From NCBI RefSeq assembly GCF_014698935.1, contig NZ_JACVMN010000003.1, forward strand, positions 186,001 to 250,000: a stretch of DNA of 64,000 nt. The letters run 5' to 3'. The notes below the pieces were generated by a model. That model had not been told where the DNA came from, did not search any database, and saw nothing but the letters and a program-made list of their open reading frames with translations. This document shows positions 8,840 to 16,985 of this stretch, one piece after another. This DNA comes from Flagellimonas sp. S3867. Its GTDB lineage: Bacteria > Bacteroidota > Bacteroidia > Flavobacteriales > Flavobacteriaceae. How positions within the stretch are numbered: the first letter of the stretch is position 1; every line of letters begins with the position of its first letter. Position numbers and translations under genes: made by a program.

Positions 8840-10054
8840 ATGGTTTTAGAAATGAAAGTTCCCTCTCCAGGGGAATCGATTACCGAAGTGGAAATTGCAG
8901 AATGGTTGGTGCAAGACGGGGATTATGTAGAGAAAGATCAGGCAATAGCCGAAGTTGATTCAGATAAAGCAACTTTAGAACTTCCAGCTGAGGAAAGTGG
9001 AATTATAACCCTAAAGGCTGAAGAGGGTGATGCCGTTGCCGTAGGTGAGGTGGTTTGCTTAATCGACACCAGTGCTGCCAAACCCGAGGGTGACGCGGCG
9101 CCCGTTGCAAAGGAAACCAAGGAAGAACCAACCAAAGCTGAAGCTCCGAAACCAGCTGAGGCAAAAAAAGAAACCTATGCATCAGGAACACCATCTCCAG
9201 CAGCCAAAAAGATTTTGGATGAGAAAGGCATTGATGCTGCTTCAGTTTCTGGAACCGGAAGAGATGGTCGTATTACCAAAGATGATGCGGTAAAAGCCGT
9301 GCCATCTATGGGAACTCCGACCGGTGGAAATAGGGGAGAATCCCGTTCCAAATTATCAATGCTGCGCAGAAAGGTGGCCGAACGTTTGGTTGCTGCCAAA
9401 AATGAAACCGCGATGTTGACCACCTTCAACGAAGTGGATATGTCGCCTATTTTTGCGCTGCGTAAACAATACAAAGAAACTTTCAAAGAAAAGCATGGGG
9501 TAAGCTTGGGATTCATGTCCTTCTTCACCAAAGCGGTTGTGCGTGCTTTGGAAATGTATCCTGCCGTAAATTCCATGATCGATGGCAAAGAAATGCTGTC
9601 CTATGATTTTTGTGATATCAGTATAGCAGTTTCTGGTCCAAAAGGATTGATGGTCCCTGTAATCCGAAATGCGGAAAATCTAACCTTTAGGGGCGTCGAA
9701 GCTGAAGTAAAACGTTTGGCAATTCGAGCTAGGGAAGGCGAGATTACCGTGGATGAAATGACCGGAGGAACCTTCACCATAACTAATGGAGGTGTATTTG
9801 GTTCAATGCTGTCAACACCTATTATCAACCCACCACAAAGCGCTATTTTAGGAATGCACAATATTGTGGAACGACCCATTGCCAAAGATGGTCAAGTGGT
9901 CATTGCGCCTATCATGTATGTGGCACTTTCTTATGATCATAGAATTATTGATGGAAAAGAATCCGTAGGATTCTTGGTGGCTGTAAAAGAAGCATTGGAA
10001 AGTCCAGAAGAATTGTTGATGGAAGGCAATGTAAAAAAAGCATTGGAGCTTTAA
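8840..10054 (+). CDS. sucB: Dihydrolipoyllysine succinyltransferase (2-oxoglutarate dehydrogenase E2)
   Basis: This 404-residue E2 has one lipoyl domain (residues 1-77, lipoylated lysine in DSDKATLEL), an Ala/Pro/Lys/Glu-rich linker, a peripheral subunit-binding domain ([14 protein letters not shown] through [11 protein letters not shown], about residues 115-155) and a C-terminal acyltransferase domain whose catalytic His and Asp lie in [11 protein letters not shown]. It moves the succinyl group from lipoate to CoA. A start at the fifth codon (MKVPSPGES) is equally possible. The gene order sucA-sucB and the SucB-like length argue against a pyruvate or branched-chain E2. Confidence 0.97.
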   Translation: MVLEMKVPSPGESITEVEIAEWLVQDGDYVEKDQAIAEVDSDKATLELPAEESGIITLKAEEGDAVAVGEVVCLIDTSAAKPEGDAAPVAKETKEEPTKAEAPKPAEAKKETYASGTPSPAAKKILDEKGIDAASVSGTGRDGRITKDDAVKAVPSMGTPTGGNRGESRSKLSMLRRKVAERLVAAKNETAMLTTFNEVDMSPIFALRKQYKETFKEKHGVSLGFMSFFTKAVVRALEMYPAVNSMIDGKEMLSYDFCDISIAVSGPKGLMVPVIRNAENLTFRGVEAEVKRLAIRAREGEITVDEMTGGTFTITNGGVFGSMLSTPIINPPQSAILGMHNIVERPIAKDGQVVIAPIMYVALSYDHRIIDGKESVGFLVAVKEALESPEELLMEGNVKKALEL

Positions 10055-10079
10055 AAAGCATTCAACTAACATAATAACA

Positions 10080-10111
10080 GCCTTTACTTTTTCAAGTAGA
10101 GGCTTTTTTTG
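10080..10111 (+). terminator. Terminator of sucAB, overlapping the convergent gene's 3' end
   Basis: GCCTTTACTT pairs with AAGTAGAGGC (one wobble) around a 4-base loop and is followed by seven T. The hairpin overlaps the stop codon and last codons of the minus-strand gene beginning at 10084, so the same DNA is both terminator and coding sequence. Confidence 0.8.
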
Positions 10112-10524
10112 TCATAATCAATAACAGCCTGCCCTTTTTTGAGCACATCGGCACCAATAATGCCATCCACAGGAAGAGAATTATGTGAAGTCAAGGCTTG
10201 GTTCACATGAACTAAATCAAACAAGACAATTTTCTGTTTTTTCTTTTTCCAATCTCCAATCTGGATTTTGTTTTTAGCGGAGACCAAGGTTTCCATTTCA
10301 GTGGCTCCGGCTCCGGCAGCCTTGATTTCAGAAACTTCCGAGACCATTTTAAAAAGATTAATTTTGTCCATATCAACGCAAGTGTTGGAAGCGCCTGTGT
10401 CCAAAATAAACCTTCCTGAGATTCCATTGATTTTTGCCGATATCTCAAAGTGGTTGGTTTCGGTAAGCACTAAAGGAATGTTAACATAACTTTTGGCTTT
10501 CAAATACTTTTTAAGGGATTTCAT
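10084..10524 (-). CDS. Retropepsin-like aspartic protease domain protein
   Basis: This 146-residue protein holds a single clan AA fold: FILDTGASNTCVD gives the catalytic D42-T43-G44 triad, and DGIIGADVLKKGQAVIDYD is the characteristic second hydrophobic-glycine turn. Such proteins must dimerise to form an active site. No signal peptide is evident (MKSLKKYLKAKSYV is basic but not hydrophobic), so it is probably cytoplasmic, unlike many bacterial relatives that are exported. It is convergent with sucB and divergent from the tatD gene. Target and physiological role are unknown. Confidence 0.82.
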   Translation of the reverse strand: MKSLKKYLKAKSYVNIPLVLTETNHFEISAKINGISGRFILDTGASNTCVDMDKINLFKMVSEVSEIKAAGAGATEMETLVSAKNKIQIGDWKKKKQKIVLFDLVHVNQALTSHNSLPVDGIIGADVLKKGQAVIDYDKKSLYLKK

Positions 10525-10601
10525 ATTTTAATTGTCCCCATAAGGAGGCTTTTTAGATGTTTTTATTCTTGCCAATTCATTCAAACATTTAAAGATAAAC
10601 C

Positions 10602-10609
10602 TATTTTTG
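10602..10609 (+). promoter_or_regulatory. Possible -7 element of the tatD-asparaginase promoter
   Basis: TATTTTTG matches TAnnTTTG but lies only 4 bases before the ATG at 10614, which would make the message nearly leaderless. No well-spaced -33 TTG is present. Confidence 0.3.
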
Positions 10610-10613
10610 CTTT

Positions 10614-11381
10614 ATGATAATAACGGACACCCACACCCACTTATATAGCGAGGCCTTTGATGAAGATAGAGCCACCATGATTCAAAATGCTTTGGATGCT
10701 GGAGTGCAACGCTTCTTTATCCCGGCAATTGATTCCACCTATACGAGTGCGATGTTGGATTTGGAAAACAGATATCCCGAAAATATCTTTTTGATGATGG
10801 GATTGCATCCTACCCATGTAAAAGAAAATTACAAAGATGAACTGGCCCATGTGGAACAGTTGTTTTCCGAAAGAAGTTTTTATGCCGTAGGTGAAATAGG
10901 CATTGACCTATATTGGGACAAAACCTTTTTAAAACAGCAGCAAGAGGCATTTGTATATCAAATCCGATTGGCCAAACAGCATAAACTTCCTATTGTGATT
11001 CACAGTAGGGAATCCTTTAATGAGATTTTTGAAATTTTGGAACAGGAGAAAAGTGATGAGCTCTATGGAATCTTTCATTGCTTTACGGGAAACTTGGAGC
11101 AGGCGCAGAAGGCCATATCTTATAATATGAAATTGGGCATAGGTGGCGTGGCCACATTTAAAAATGGGAAAATTGACCAATTTCTAAACGAAATTGATTT
11201 AAAACATATAGTTCTTGAAACAGATTCGCCCTATTTGGCCCCTGTTCCATATCGTGGAAAACGAAACGAAAGTGCCTATATAATTAAGGTATTGGAAAAG
11301 CTATCCTCAATTTATGGCTTATCCATGGATGAAATAGCACTTATAACCACAGAGAACTCCAAAGAAATATTTGGCATATAA
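10614..11381 (+). CDS. TatD family metal-dependent hydrolase
   Basis: This 255-residue TIM-barrel protein has the full TatD set of metal ligands: DTHTHLYSEAFDEDR at the N-terminus, the Glu of GEIGIDLYWD, the His of IVIHSRES and FHCFTG, and ETDSPYLAPVPYRGKRNES near the end. TatD proteins are cytoplasmic nucleases or deacylases linked to DNA repair and quality control; despite the name they are not part of Tat export. The asparaginase gene starts 3 bases after the stop, so the two are an operon. The length is normal for the family. Confidence 0.93.
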   Translation: MIITDTHTHLYSEAFDEDRATMIQNALDAGVQRFFIPAIDSTYTSAMLDLENRYPENIFLMMGLHPTHVKENYKDELAHVEQLFSERSFYAVGEIGIDLYWDKTFLKQQQEAFVYQIRLAKQHKLPIVIHSRESFNEIFEILEQEKSDELYGIFHCFTGNLEQAQKAISYNMKLGIGGVATFKNGKIDQFLNEIDLKHIVLETDSPYLAPVPYRGKRNESAYIIKVLEKLSSIYGLSMDEIALITTENSKEIFGI

Positions 11382-11384
11382 CAT

Positions 11385-12416
11385 ATGAAGGACAAGACCA
11401 ATATTCTGCTCATTTATACCGGAGGAACCATAGGTATGGTGAAGGATTACAAAACGGGAGCGTTAAAAGCTTTTGATTTTAAGGAACTGATATCCAACAT
11501 TCCCGAGTTGAACCAACTTGATTGTAGATTAAAAGGAATTTCCTTTGAAGAACCCATTGATTCATCCAATATGAATCCCAAGCATTGGGCCACTATTGCC
11601 ACAATGATTGAGGATAACTATGACCAGTATGACGGGTTTGTGGTACTTCATGGAAGCGATACCATGAGTTATTCTGCATCGGCCTTGAGCTTCATGTTGG
11701 AGAACTTGTCCAAACCGGTGATCTTTACGGGGTCACAACTTCCCATTGGAGATTTACGCACCGATGCCAAAGAAAATCTGATTACTTCTATTCAAATAGC
11801 TGCTTTAAAAGAAAAGGGTAAGCCCGTTGTTCAAGAGGTCGGATTGTATTTTGAATACAAGTTGTACAGGGCCAATAGAACCACCAAAATAAATGCCGAG
11901 CACTTTGAGGCATTTACTTCACCAAATCATCCACCATTGATTGAGTCCGGGGTGCATTTGAATATACATTACACCAATCTTTTAAGAATACCAGGCCAAA
12001 AAAAAACATTACAGGTGCATAAAACCATGGATGATAATATAGCTGTGCTTAAGCTGTTTCCTGGACTTAATGAATCGGTTTTGAAATCAATATTGGGAAT
12101 TCCGGGGCTCAAGGCATTGATTCTTGAAACCTATGGTGCAGGCAACGCTCCAATGGATGAATGGTTTTTGAAAGAACTGAAAAAGGCTGCCTTAAGCGGA
12201 TTGCATATTATTAATGTTACCCAGTGTTCCGGTGGTGGTGTGGCCATGGGCCACTATGAGACCAGCGCGAAGCTAAAAGAGATGCAATTGGTTAACGGAA
12301 AGGATATTACGACCGAGGCTGCAATAACCAAAGCAATGTACTTATTGGGCAGTAAAATTTCAGGGAAACTCTTTAAGACAATTTTTGAGACATCGCTTCG
12401 TGGTGAAATGCACTAA
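11385..12416 (+). CDS. Type I (cytoplasmic) L-asparaginase
   Basis: This 343-residue protein carries both asparaginase active-site motifs: the first catalytic threonine in IYTGGTIGM (residues 10-18) and the second in LHGSDTMSYSASAL (about residues 87-100). There is no signal peptide, which fits the cytoplasmic low-affinity class I (AnsA) rather than the periplasmic class II. It hydrolyses asparagine to aspartate and ammonia. It is the second gene after tatD. An archaeal-type glutamyl-tRNA amidotransferase (GatD) role is unlikely because no GatE neighbour or extra N-terminal domain is present. Confidence 0.92.
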   Translation: MKDKTNILLIYTGGTIGMVKDYKTGALKAFDFKELISNIPELNQLDCRLKGISFEEPIDSSNMNPKHWATIATMIEDNYDQYDGFVVLHGSDTMSYSASALSFMLENLSKPVIFTGSQLPIGDLRTDAKENLITSIQIAALKEKGKPVVQEVGLYFEYKLYRANRTTKINAEHFEAFTSPNHPPLIESGVHLNIHYTNLLRIPGQKKTLQVHKTMDDNIAVLKLFPGLNESVLKSILGIPGLKALILETYGAGNAPMDEWFLKELKKAALSGLHIINVTQCSGGGVAMGHYETSAKLKEMQLVNGKDITTEAAITKAMYLLGSKISGKLFKTIFETSLRGEMH

Positions 12417-12482
12417 AATTAACTGCTTAAATTTTATTAACTAATTATTTTTTTGTTTATTGGTCGGCCTAACTATAACAAT

Positions 12483-12570
12483 AGAGAGGTGGCCGAGTGG
12501 TCGAAGGCGCACGCCTGGAAAGTGTGTATACACCAAAAGTGTATCGAGGGTTCGAATCCCTTCCTCTCTG
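12483..12570 (+). tRNA. tRNA-Ser (anticodon GGA)
   Basis: The 7-bp acceptor stem AGAGAGG / CCTCTCT is perfect with discriminator G. The D arm begins GGCCGAGTGG, the anticodon stem is CACGC/GTGTG with loop CTGGAAA (anticodon GGA), a long variable arm follows, and the T loop is TTCGAAT. The long variable arm, class II shape and discriminator G identify a serine tRNA reading UCC/UCU. CCA is not encoded. Confidence 0.96.
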
Positions 12571-12584
12571 CTAGGTATTTTAAT

Positions 12585-12613
12585 TTTGCAATTATAAAAT
12601 TTTTATATCTTTA
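12585..12613 (+). promoter_or_regulatory. Probable exbB-cluster promoter
   Basis: TTTG at 12585-12588, a 17-base spacer and TATCTTTA at 12606-12613 give a near-consensus Bacteroidota promoter (last base A instead of G), about 36 bases ahead of the exbB ATG at 12649. Confidence 0.45.
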
Positions 12614-12648
12614 ACATTATTAACTAACTAAATTTAAGTTTGAAAGAA

Positions 12649-13383
12649 ATGAAAAAAATATCCTTTACTCTGGCTGCTGCCGGAATGTTTGTTTTGGGAA
12701 CTACAAATGCATCAGCGGCTATACTACAAGACGAAGCTGCGGCCGAAGCCAGCAAAGGTTTCACTCAAGTATTAAAAGAACAGTTCATTCAAGGGGGTCC
12801 TGCCTTCATGGGAATTGTACTATTATGTCTAATCTTGGGATTGGCGGTCGCAATTGAAAGAATTATTTATTTGAATCTAGCTAGCACTAATTCAGCTAAG
12901 CTTAAGCAACAAGTGGAAGATGCATTGGCATCTGGTGGTGTCGAAGCTGCCAAAGAAGTATGCAGAAACACAAAAGGACCTGTTGCTTCTATTTTCTACC
13001 AAGGATTGGATAGAGCAGGCGAAGGACTGGAATCTGCAGAGAAAGCTGTCGTTGCCTACGGAGGTGTACAAATGGGACAGTTGGAAAAGAACGTTTCATG
13101 GTTATCCCTATTTATCGCCATTGCACCGATGCTTGGGTTCATGGGTACGGTAATCGGTATGATCGCGGCCTTCCAGAAAATTGCAGCTGTGGGTAACTTG
13201 AGTGCATCTTTGATCGCTGGAGATATTCAGGTAGCATTATTAACAACCGTATTTGGTTTGATCACTGCAATTATCCTTCAGATTTTCTACAACTATATCA
13301 TTGCTAAAATCGATAGTATCGTAAACGACATGGAAGACTCCTCTATATCTTTAATAGATATGTTGGCGGCGCACAAGAAATAA
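12649..13383 (+). CDS. exbB: MotA/TolQ/ExbB proton channel family protein
   Basis: From the ATG at 12649 the protein has 244 residues; a TTG three codons upstream is in frame but less likely. It starts with a cleavable-looking signal (MKKISFTLAAAGMFVLG ... NASA), then a first channel helix (GIVLLCLILGLAVAIERIIY), a cytoplasmic loop, and two conserved helices (WLSLFIAIAPMLGFMGTVIG and VALLTTVFGLITAIILQIFY). These are the ExbB/TolQ proton-channel helices, which use the proton gradient to power TonB or similar systems. It heads a cluster with four ExbD partners; no tonB lies beside it. Confidence 0.92.
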   Translation: MKKISFTLAAAGMFVLGTTNASAAILQDEAAAEASKGFTQVLKEQFIQGGPAFMGIVLLCLILGLAVAIERIIYLNLASTNSAKLKQQVEDALASGGVEAAKEVCRNTKGPVASIFYQGLDRAGEGLESAEKAVVAYGGVQMGQLEKNVSWLSLFIAIAPMLGFMGTVIGMIAAFQKIAAVGNLSASLIAGDIQVALLTTVFGLITAIILQIFYNYIIAKIDSIVNDMEDSSISLIDMLAAHKK

Positions 13384-13409
13384 TTACGAAATTTAAACTA
13401 TCGGGAATC

Positions 13410-13847
13410 ATGAATAAAATAATTAAAATAGTACTGATTGTCATTGGACTGGTAGCCACCGTTTTATGGTTTGGTATGCCATCAAGTGATGATCCAGATG
13501 CGATAAACAGTGGTTCTATGAACTTCATGTTCATAATCATGTATCTGCTGTTGGCCATTGCTGTGGTCTCAACAGTGTTTTTTGGACTTAAAAAATTGCT
13601 CTCCACTCCAGGCAGCCTTAAAAAGGCATTGTTTGGCATTGGTGGTTTAGCAATAGTTGTTGCTATTTCTTACGGACTTTCTTCTGGAGATGAAGCAAAA
13701 GCAGTAGCCGACGCAATGGCTGATAAGGGAGCAACCGAAAGTACAGTTAAGAATATTGGTATGGGATTAAATGTATTCTTTATCCTTACAGCTGTAGCAG
13801 TTGCACTTATGGTGTTGCCAGGATTGAAGAAAATGTTTGTTAAGTAA
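13410..13847 (+). CDS. Four-helix inner-membrane protein of unknown function in the ExbB/ExbD cluster
   Basis: This 145-residue protein has four predicted membrane helices (about residues 5-21, 36-58, 72-90 and 118-138), a short acidic loop SSDDPDA after the first helix, and an exposed loop DEAKAVADAMADKGATE before the last. It lies 26 bases after exbB and 12 before the first exbD, so it is embedded in the operon. I do not recognise a named family. Position suggests an accessory subunit of this proton-driven complex; that is inference. Confidence 0.8.
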   Translation: MNKIIKIVLIVIGLVATVLWFGMPSSDDPDAINSGSMNFMFIIMYLLLAIAVVSTVFFGLKKLLSTPGSLKKALFGIGGLAIVVAISYGLSSGDEAKAVADAMADKGATESTVKNIGMGLNVFFILTAVAVALMVLPGLKKMFVK

Positions 13848-13859
13848 AAACCTAAAGTT

Positions 13860-14465
13860 ATGCCTAGAAGAAAAGGAGCACCAGAAGTTAATGCTGGTTC
13901 CATGGCAGACATAGCTTTCCTGTTACTTATCTTTTTCTTGGTTACCACAACCATAGAAACTGATGCCGGACTGGATCGTATGTTGCCTCCTATGGAACCG
14001 CCCGAGGAAGACGTGGTAATTAAACAAAAGAACATTTTTACGGTAAACATCAATAAAAATGGTCAATTGTTGGTCGAGGATGAGTTGATGCAGCTTAAAG
14101 GTTTAAGAAATGCGGCTATCGCTTTTCTTGAAAACGGAGCTGATGGATCTTGCAACTACTGTAAAGGTAGAAGAGACCCAGGTTCGTCAGATAATCCCAC
14201 TAAGGCTATTATCTCTTTAAAGAATGATCGCGAAACCAAGTACAGTACCTATATCACGGTACAAAATGAATTGGTTGGTGCTTACAACGATTTAAGAGAT
14301 AGGGAGTCCCAACGAATTTTTGGTCGAGATTTTACGGATATGGAAAAAGAGTATCTAAATCCGGAAACCGCATCAAGTATTAGGGATGACCTTAAAGACA
14401 AAGTAAAGCGAATTCAAGATATGTTTCCTCAGAAATTGTCGGAAGCAGAAACAACAAGTAACTAA
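13860..14465 (+). CDS. exbD: ExbD/TolR family biopolymer transport protein (pair 1, member A)
   Basis: This 201-residue protein has the ExbD architecture: a short basic cytoplasmic N-terminus, one membrane helix (residues 17-34) with the conserved proton-path aspartate D17 in GSMADIAFLLLIFFLV, and a periplasmic domain. The periplasmic part is longer than usual and contains a Cys-x2-Cys motif, CNYCKG (C98, C101), followed by SSDNP and a helical C-terminal half. It closely resembles the protein at 15116. It starts 12 bases after the four-helix membrane gene. It would partner ExbB in energising outer-membrane processes. Confidence 0.92.
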   Translation: MPRRKGAPEVNAGSMADIAFLLLIFFLVTTTIETDAGLDRMLPPMEPPEEDVVIKQKNIFTVNINKNGQLLVEDELMQLKGLRNAAIAFLENGADGSCNYCKGRRDPGSSDNPTKAIISLKNDRETKYSTYITVQNELVGAYNDLRDRESQRIFGRDFTDMEKEYLNPETASSIRDDLKDKVKRIQDMFPQKLSEAETTSN

Positions 14466-14477
14466 AGTAAATAACAT

Positions 14478-14960
14478 ATGGCAAAGTTTGCAAAAAAGAA
14501 AGATGGCGATTTGCCTGCGGTTTCTACCGCATCGTTGCCAGATATCGTATTTATGTTATTGTTCTTTTTCATGACGGTAACTACGATGAAAGATAGTTCT
14601 TTGTTGGTTGAGAATACGCTTCCAAACGCAACTGAAATTAAGAAGTTGGAGAAAAAAGACCGGGTAATCTATATTTATGTAGGTAGGCCTACGCAAGAAT
14701 ATCAAAAAGTTTTTGGTACAGAACCAAAAATTCAATTGAATGATAAGTTTGCAAGTGTAGAAGAAGTCGGTTCTTATATTTTGGCTGAGCGTGCCAAAAA
14801 ACCACAAGAAATACAGAATGTTTTAACTACTGCGTTGAAAGTTGATAAGGATGCCAATATGGGTCTTATCGCAGATATTAAACAACAGTTAAGAGAAGTA
14901 AATGCCCTAAAGGTCAACTATACGACCTATGAAGGCGATGCTTTTAATAATTTGCAGTAA
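14478..14960 (+). CDS. exbD: ExbD/TolR family biopolymer transport protein (pair 1, member B)
   Basis: This 160-residue ExbD-like protein has a basic N-terminus, LPAVSTASLPDIVFMLLFFF with the conserved aspartate at D22 in the single helix, and a compact periplasmic domain of about 115 residues ending in LREVNALKVNYTTYEG. It is shorter than its partner and lacks the Cys motif. It starts 12 bases after exbD member A and is followed by a strong terminator, so it ends the first operon. Its closest relative in the window is the protein at 15739. Confidence 0.92.
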   Translation: MAKFAKKKDGDLPAVSTASLPDIVFMLLFFFMTVTTMKDSSLLVENTLPNATEIKKLEKKDRVIYIYVGRPTQEYQKVFGTEPKIQLNDKFASVEEVGSYILAERAKKPQEIQNVLTTALKVDKDANMGLIADIKQQLREVNALKVNYTTYEGDAFNNLQ

Positions 14961-14980
14961 GCTATAACTTAGATTTAGTG

Positions 14981-15017
14981 AAAAACGCTCCAAGTTCAAT
15001 ACTTGGAGCGTTTTTTT
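14981..15017 (+). terminator. Terminator between the two exbD pairs
   Basis: AAAAACGCTCCAAGT and ACTTGGAGCGTTTTTTT form a 15-bp perfect stem with a 7-base loop and a T tail. This separates the first ExbB/ExbD operon from the second exbD pair. Confidence 0.93.
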
Positions 15018-15115
15018 ATGCCATAGTGTGAGGTTTGTTTTGGAATAATTGTTGTGATACCTAAATACCCTTTAAGGGATAAAATCGAATCATTAATCCA
15101 ACTAAACATTTTATT

Positions 15116-15736
15116 ATGGCTAGAAATAATGAGATTCCAGAAGTGAATGCAGGGTCAATGGCCGACATTGCCTTTCTATTGTTAATCTTCTTTCTGGTAA
15201 CCACGACCATTCAGACCGATGTCGGTATCGACAGAAAATTACCACCCCAAGAAACTACCCCTCCACTTCCGATTAACGAACGAAACATTTTCAGGGTAAG
15301 TCTAAACAAGAATGATGAACTCTTTGTAGAAGGTGATGTATTATCCATTGACCAATTGAAAACCTCAGCCATAACCTTCTTGGATAATGGAGGAAGCTCA
15401 AAAGAGGATGCCAATCACTGCAACTATTGCAAAGGGGAACACAGAGTTGATTCTTCGGATAACCCACAAGAGGCAATAATTGCCTTTAACAGTGACCGTG
15501 AAGCCAGCTATGGAATGTATATAAGAGTACAAAATGAGCTCACGGCGGCATATACGGCATTAAGAAACCGAGAAGCCCAAAGAATGTTCAATATGGATTT
15601 TGTGGATATGGAGGAAATTTATTTTGATGTCAAAACATCTGTCCAAACGAAGAAAAAGCTTAAAACAGAAATAAGCCAAATACGGAATATGTATCCCATG
15701 AAGTTATCCGAAGCCGAAACAAAGTTTAACCTGTAA
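15116..15736 (+). CDS. exbD: ExbD/TolR family biopolymer transport protein (pair 2, member A)
   Basis: This 206-residue protein is a paralogue of the ExbD at 13860: both have NAGSMADIAFLLLIFFLVTT (D17 in the helix), a CNYCKG motif (here C102 and C105), an SSDNP turn, a VQNELTAAYTALRNREAQR-like helix and an end reading PMKLSEAET. It lies behind a terminator with about 100 bases of its own upstream region and forms a second unit with the next gene 2 bases downstream. No second exbB accompanies it, so it presumably shares the single channel protein. Confidence 0.92.
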   Translation: MARNNEIPEVNAGSMADIAFLLLIFFLVTTTIQTDVGIDRKLPPQETTPPLPINERNIFRVSLNKNDELFVEGDVLSIDQLKTSAITFLDNGGSSKEDANHCNYCKGEHRVDSSDNPQEAIIAFNSDREASYGMYIRVQNELTAAYTALRNREAQRMFNMDFVDMEEIYFDVKTSVQTKKKLKTEISQIRNMYPMKLSEAETKFNL

Positions 15737-15738
15737 CC

Positions 15739-16227
15739 GTGCCATTTATGAAAATTTCAAAGAAAACTACAAATAGACTCCCAGCAGTTTCAACAGCGTC
15801 CTTGCCCGATATTGTATTTATGCTTTTGTTCTTTTTTATGACAGTTACGACTATAAAGGACAATACATTGCTCGTGGACAACAATCTCCCTAGTGCGGAT
15901 AAGGTAAAAGAATTGACCAAAAAGGATAGGATAATAGAGATTTTTGTCGGAAAACCGTCGCCAGAATTAGCAACCATCTTAGGTGCCGAACCAAAAATAC
16001 AACTGGACGATAGATTGGCTCATGTAAAGGATGTTGGCCCTTATGTGCTGTCTGAGTTGGCCAAAAAACCAGATGCAATCCGAAATTTGGTTACCGTTTC
16101 ATTAAAGGTTGACAAAAATGTTAATGTGGGAATAGTTTCCGATATCAAACAGGAGCTTCGAAAGGTGAATGTGCTCAAGGTAAATTATACCACATATGAA
16201 GGTAGTCCGGAAAGAATTTCACAATAA
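15739..16227 (+). CDS. exbD: ExbD/TolR family biopolymer transport protein (pair 2, member B)
   Basis: This 162-residue paralogue of the ExbD at 14478 shares LPAVST.SLPDIVFMLLFFFMTVTT with the helix aspartate, KKDRIIEIFVGKPS and the end LRKVNVLKVNYTTYEG. The frame opens with GTG at 15739 (2 bases after the previous stop) and has an ATG three codons later at 15748; either could be used. The tight spacing to member A favours translational coupling. A terminator follows. Confidence 0.9.
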   Translation: MPFMKISKKTTNRLPAVSTASLPDIVFMLLFFFMTVTTIKDNTLLVDNNLPSADKVKELTKKDRIIEIFVGKPSPELATILGAEPKIQLDDRLAHVKDVGPYVLSELAKKPDAIRNLVTVSLKVDKNVNVGIVSDIKQELRKVNVLKVNYTTYEGSPERISQ

Positions 16228-16244
16228 ATAAACAGGGTGGGTGT

Positions 16245-16279
16245 AAAAACAATCCAAATGTGTAATTTGGATTGTTTTT
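16245..16279 (+). terminator. Terminator after the second exbD pair
   Basis: AAAAACAATCCAAAT pairs with ATTTGGATTGTTTTT around a short loop, 18 bases after the exbD stop and 20 before the next ATG. Confidence 0.85.
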
Positions 16280-16298
16280 AGTATCAACGTATTTCTAC

Positions 16299-16985
16299 AT
16301 GAAACATTACTGCGTTTCCATTGTATTGCTGCTCTTTTTTTTGGGCCATTCCCAAGAAAATCCACCTACCAAACAATATGGAGATAAATACTTGGAAGAC
16401 CAATTTTATATTGGTCTAGGATTTAATCTTTTGATGAACAAGCCAACAGATGTCGCTCAAACCAGTTTATCGTATAATCTACAAACCGGTTTCATAAAGG
16501 ATATACCCTTTAACGCAAAGCGTAATTTTGGTATTGGCGTTGGTTTTGGGTACGCGACCAATTCATATTATAGCAATATTGTGGCCACCCAGGCAAACAA
16601 TACCATTGCCTATCAAGTTGGTGGTGTAGAAGATTTCAGAAGAAGTAAATTTGAAACACACGCAATCGAACTACCTTTTGAACTTCGGTGGCGGACATCC
16701 AATGCAAGTGACTATAAATTTTGGCGCATATATACTGGTGCAAAATTTGGCTATGTGTTTGCTGGAGAATCTAGATTGTTGACCGAATTGGATAAATCAG
16801 GATTTTCAAACGATGACATCGAGAAACTACAATATGGATTAATGTTGAGTTTTGGATATAATACCTGGAATGTACATGCTTATTACAGCTTAAATCCGTT
16901 GCTAAAAGATGATGTTATGATTAATGGTGGAGAGTCCATTGATCTACGTGTGCTCCGAATAGGAGTGATTTTCTATATTTTATAG
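16299..16985 (+). CDS. PorT-like outer-membrane beta-barrel protein (type IX secretion candidate)
   Basis: From the ATG at 16299 the protein has 228 residues and begins with a signal peptide (MKHYCVSIVLLLFFLGHSQ). The frame extends upstream only through a TTG inside the terminator, so 16299 is preferred. The rest is rich in alternating aromatic and polar residues typical of an eight-strand barrel (FYIGLGFNLLM, FGIGVGFGYATNSYYS, IELPFELRWR, YGLMLSFGYN) and ends in a hydrophobic aromatic strand. Size, fold and position behind exbD genes match PorT/SprT of the type IX secretion system in relatives. The specific assignment rests on context and general resemblance. Confidence 0.65.
   Translation: MKHYCVSIVLLLFFLGHSQENPPTKQYGDKYLEDQFYIGLGFNLLMNKPTDVAQTSLSYNLQTGFIKDIPFNAKRNFGIGVGFGYATNSYYSNIVATQANNTIAYQVGGVEDFRRSKFETHAIELPFELRWRTSNASDYKFWRIYTGAKFGYVFAGESRLLTELDKSGFSNDDIEKLQYGLMLSFGYNTWNVHAYYSLNPLLKDDVMINGGESIDLRVLRIGVIFYIL

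Noticed and set aside
15116..16227. Second exbD pair as an assembly duplication
   Set aside because: The two pairs differ at many positions, including length, so they are true diverged paralogues.
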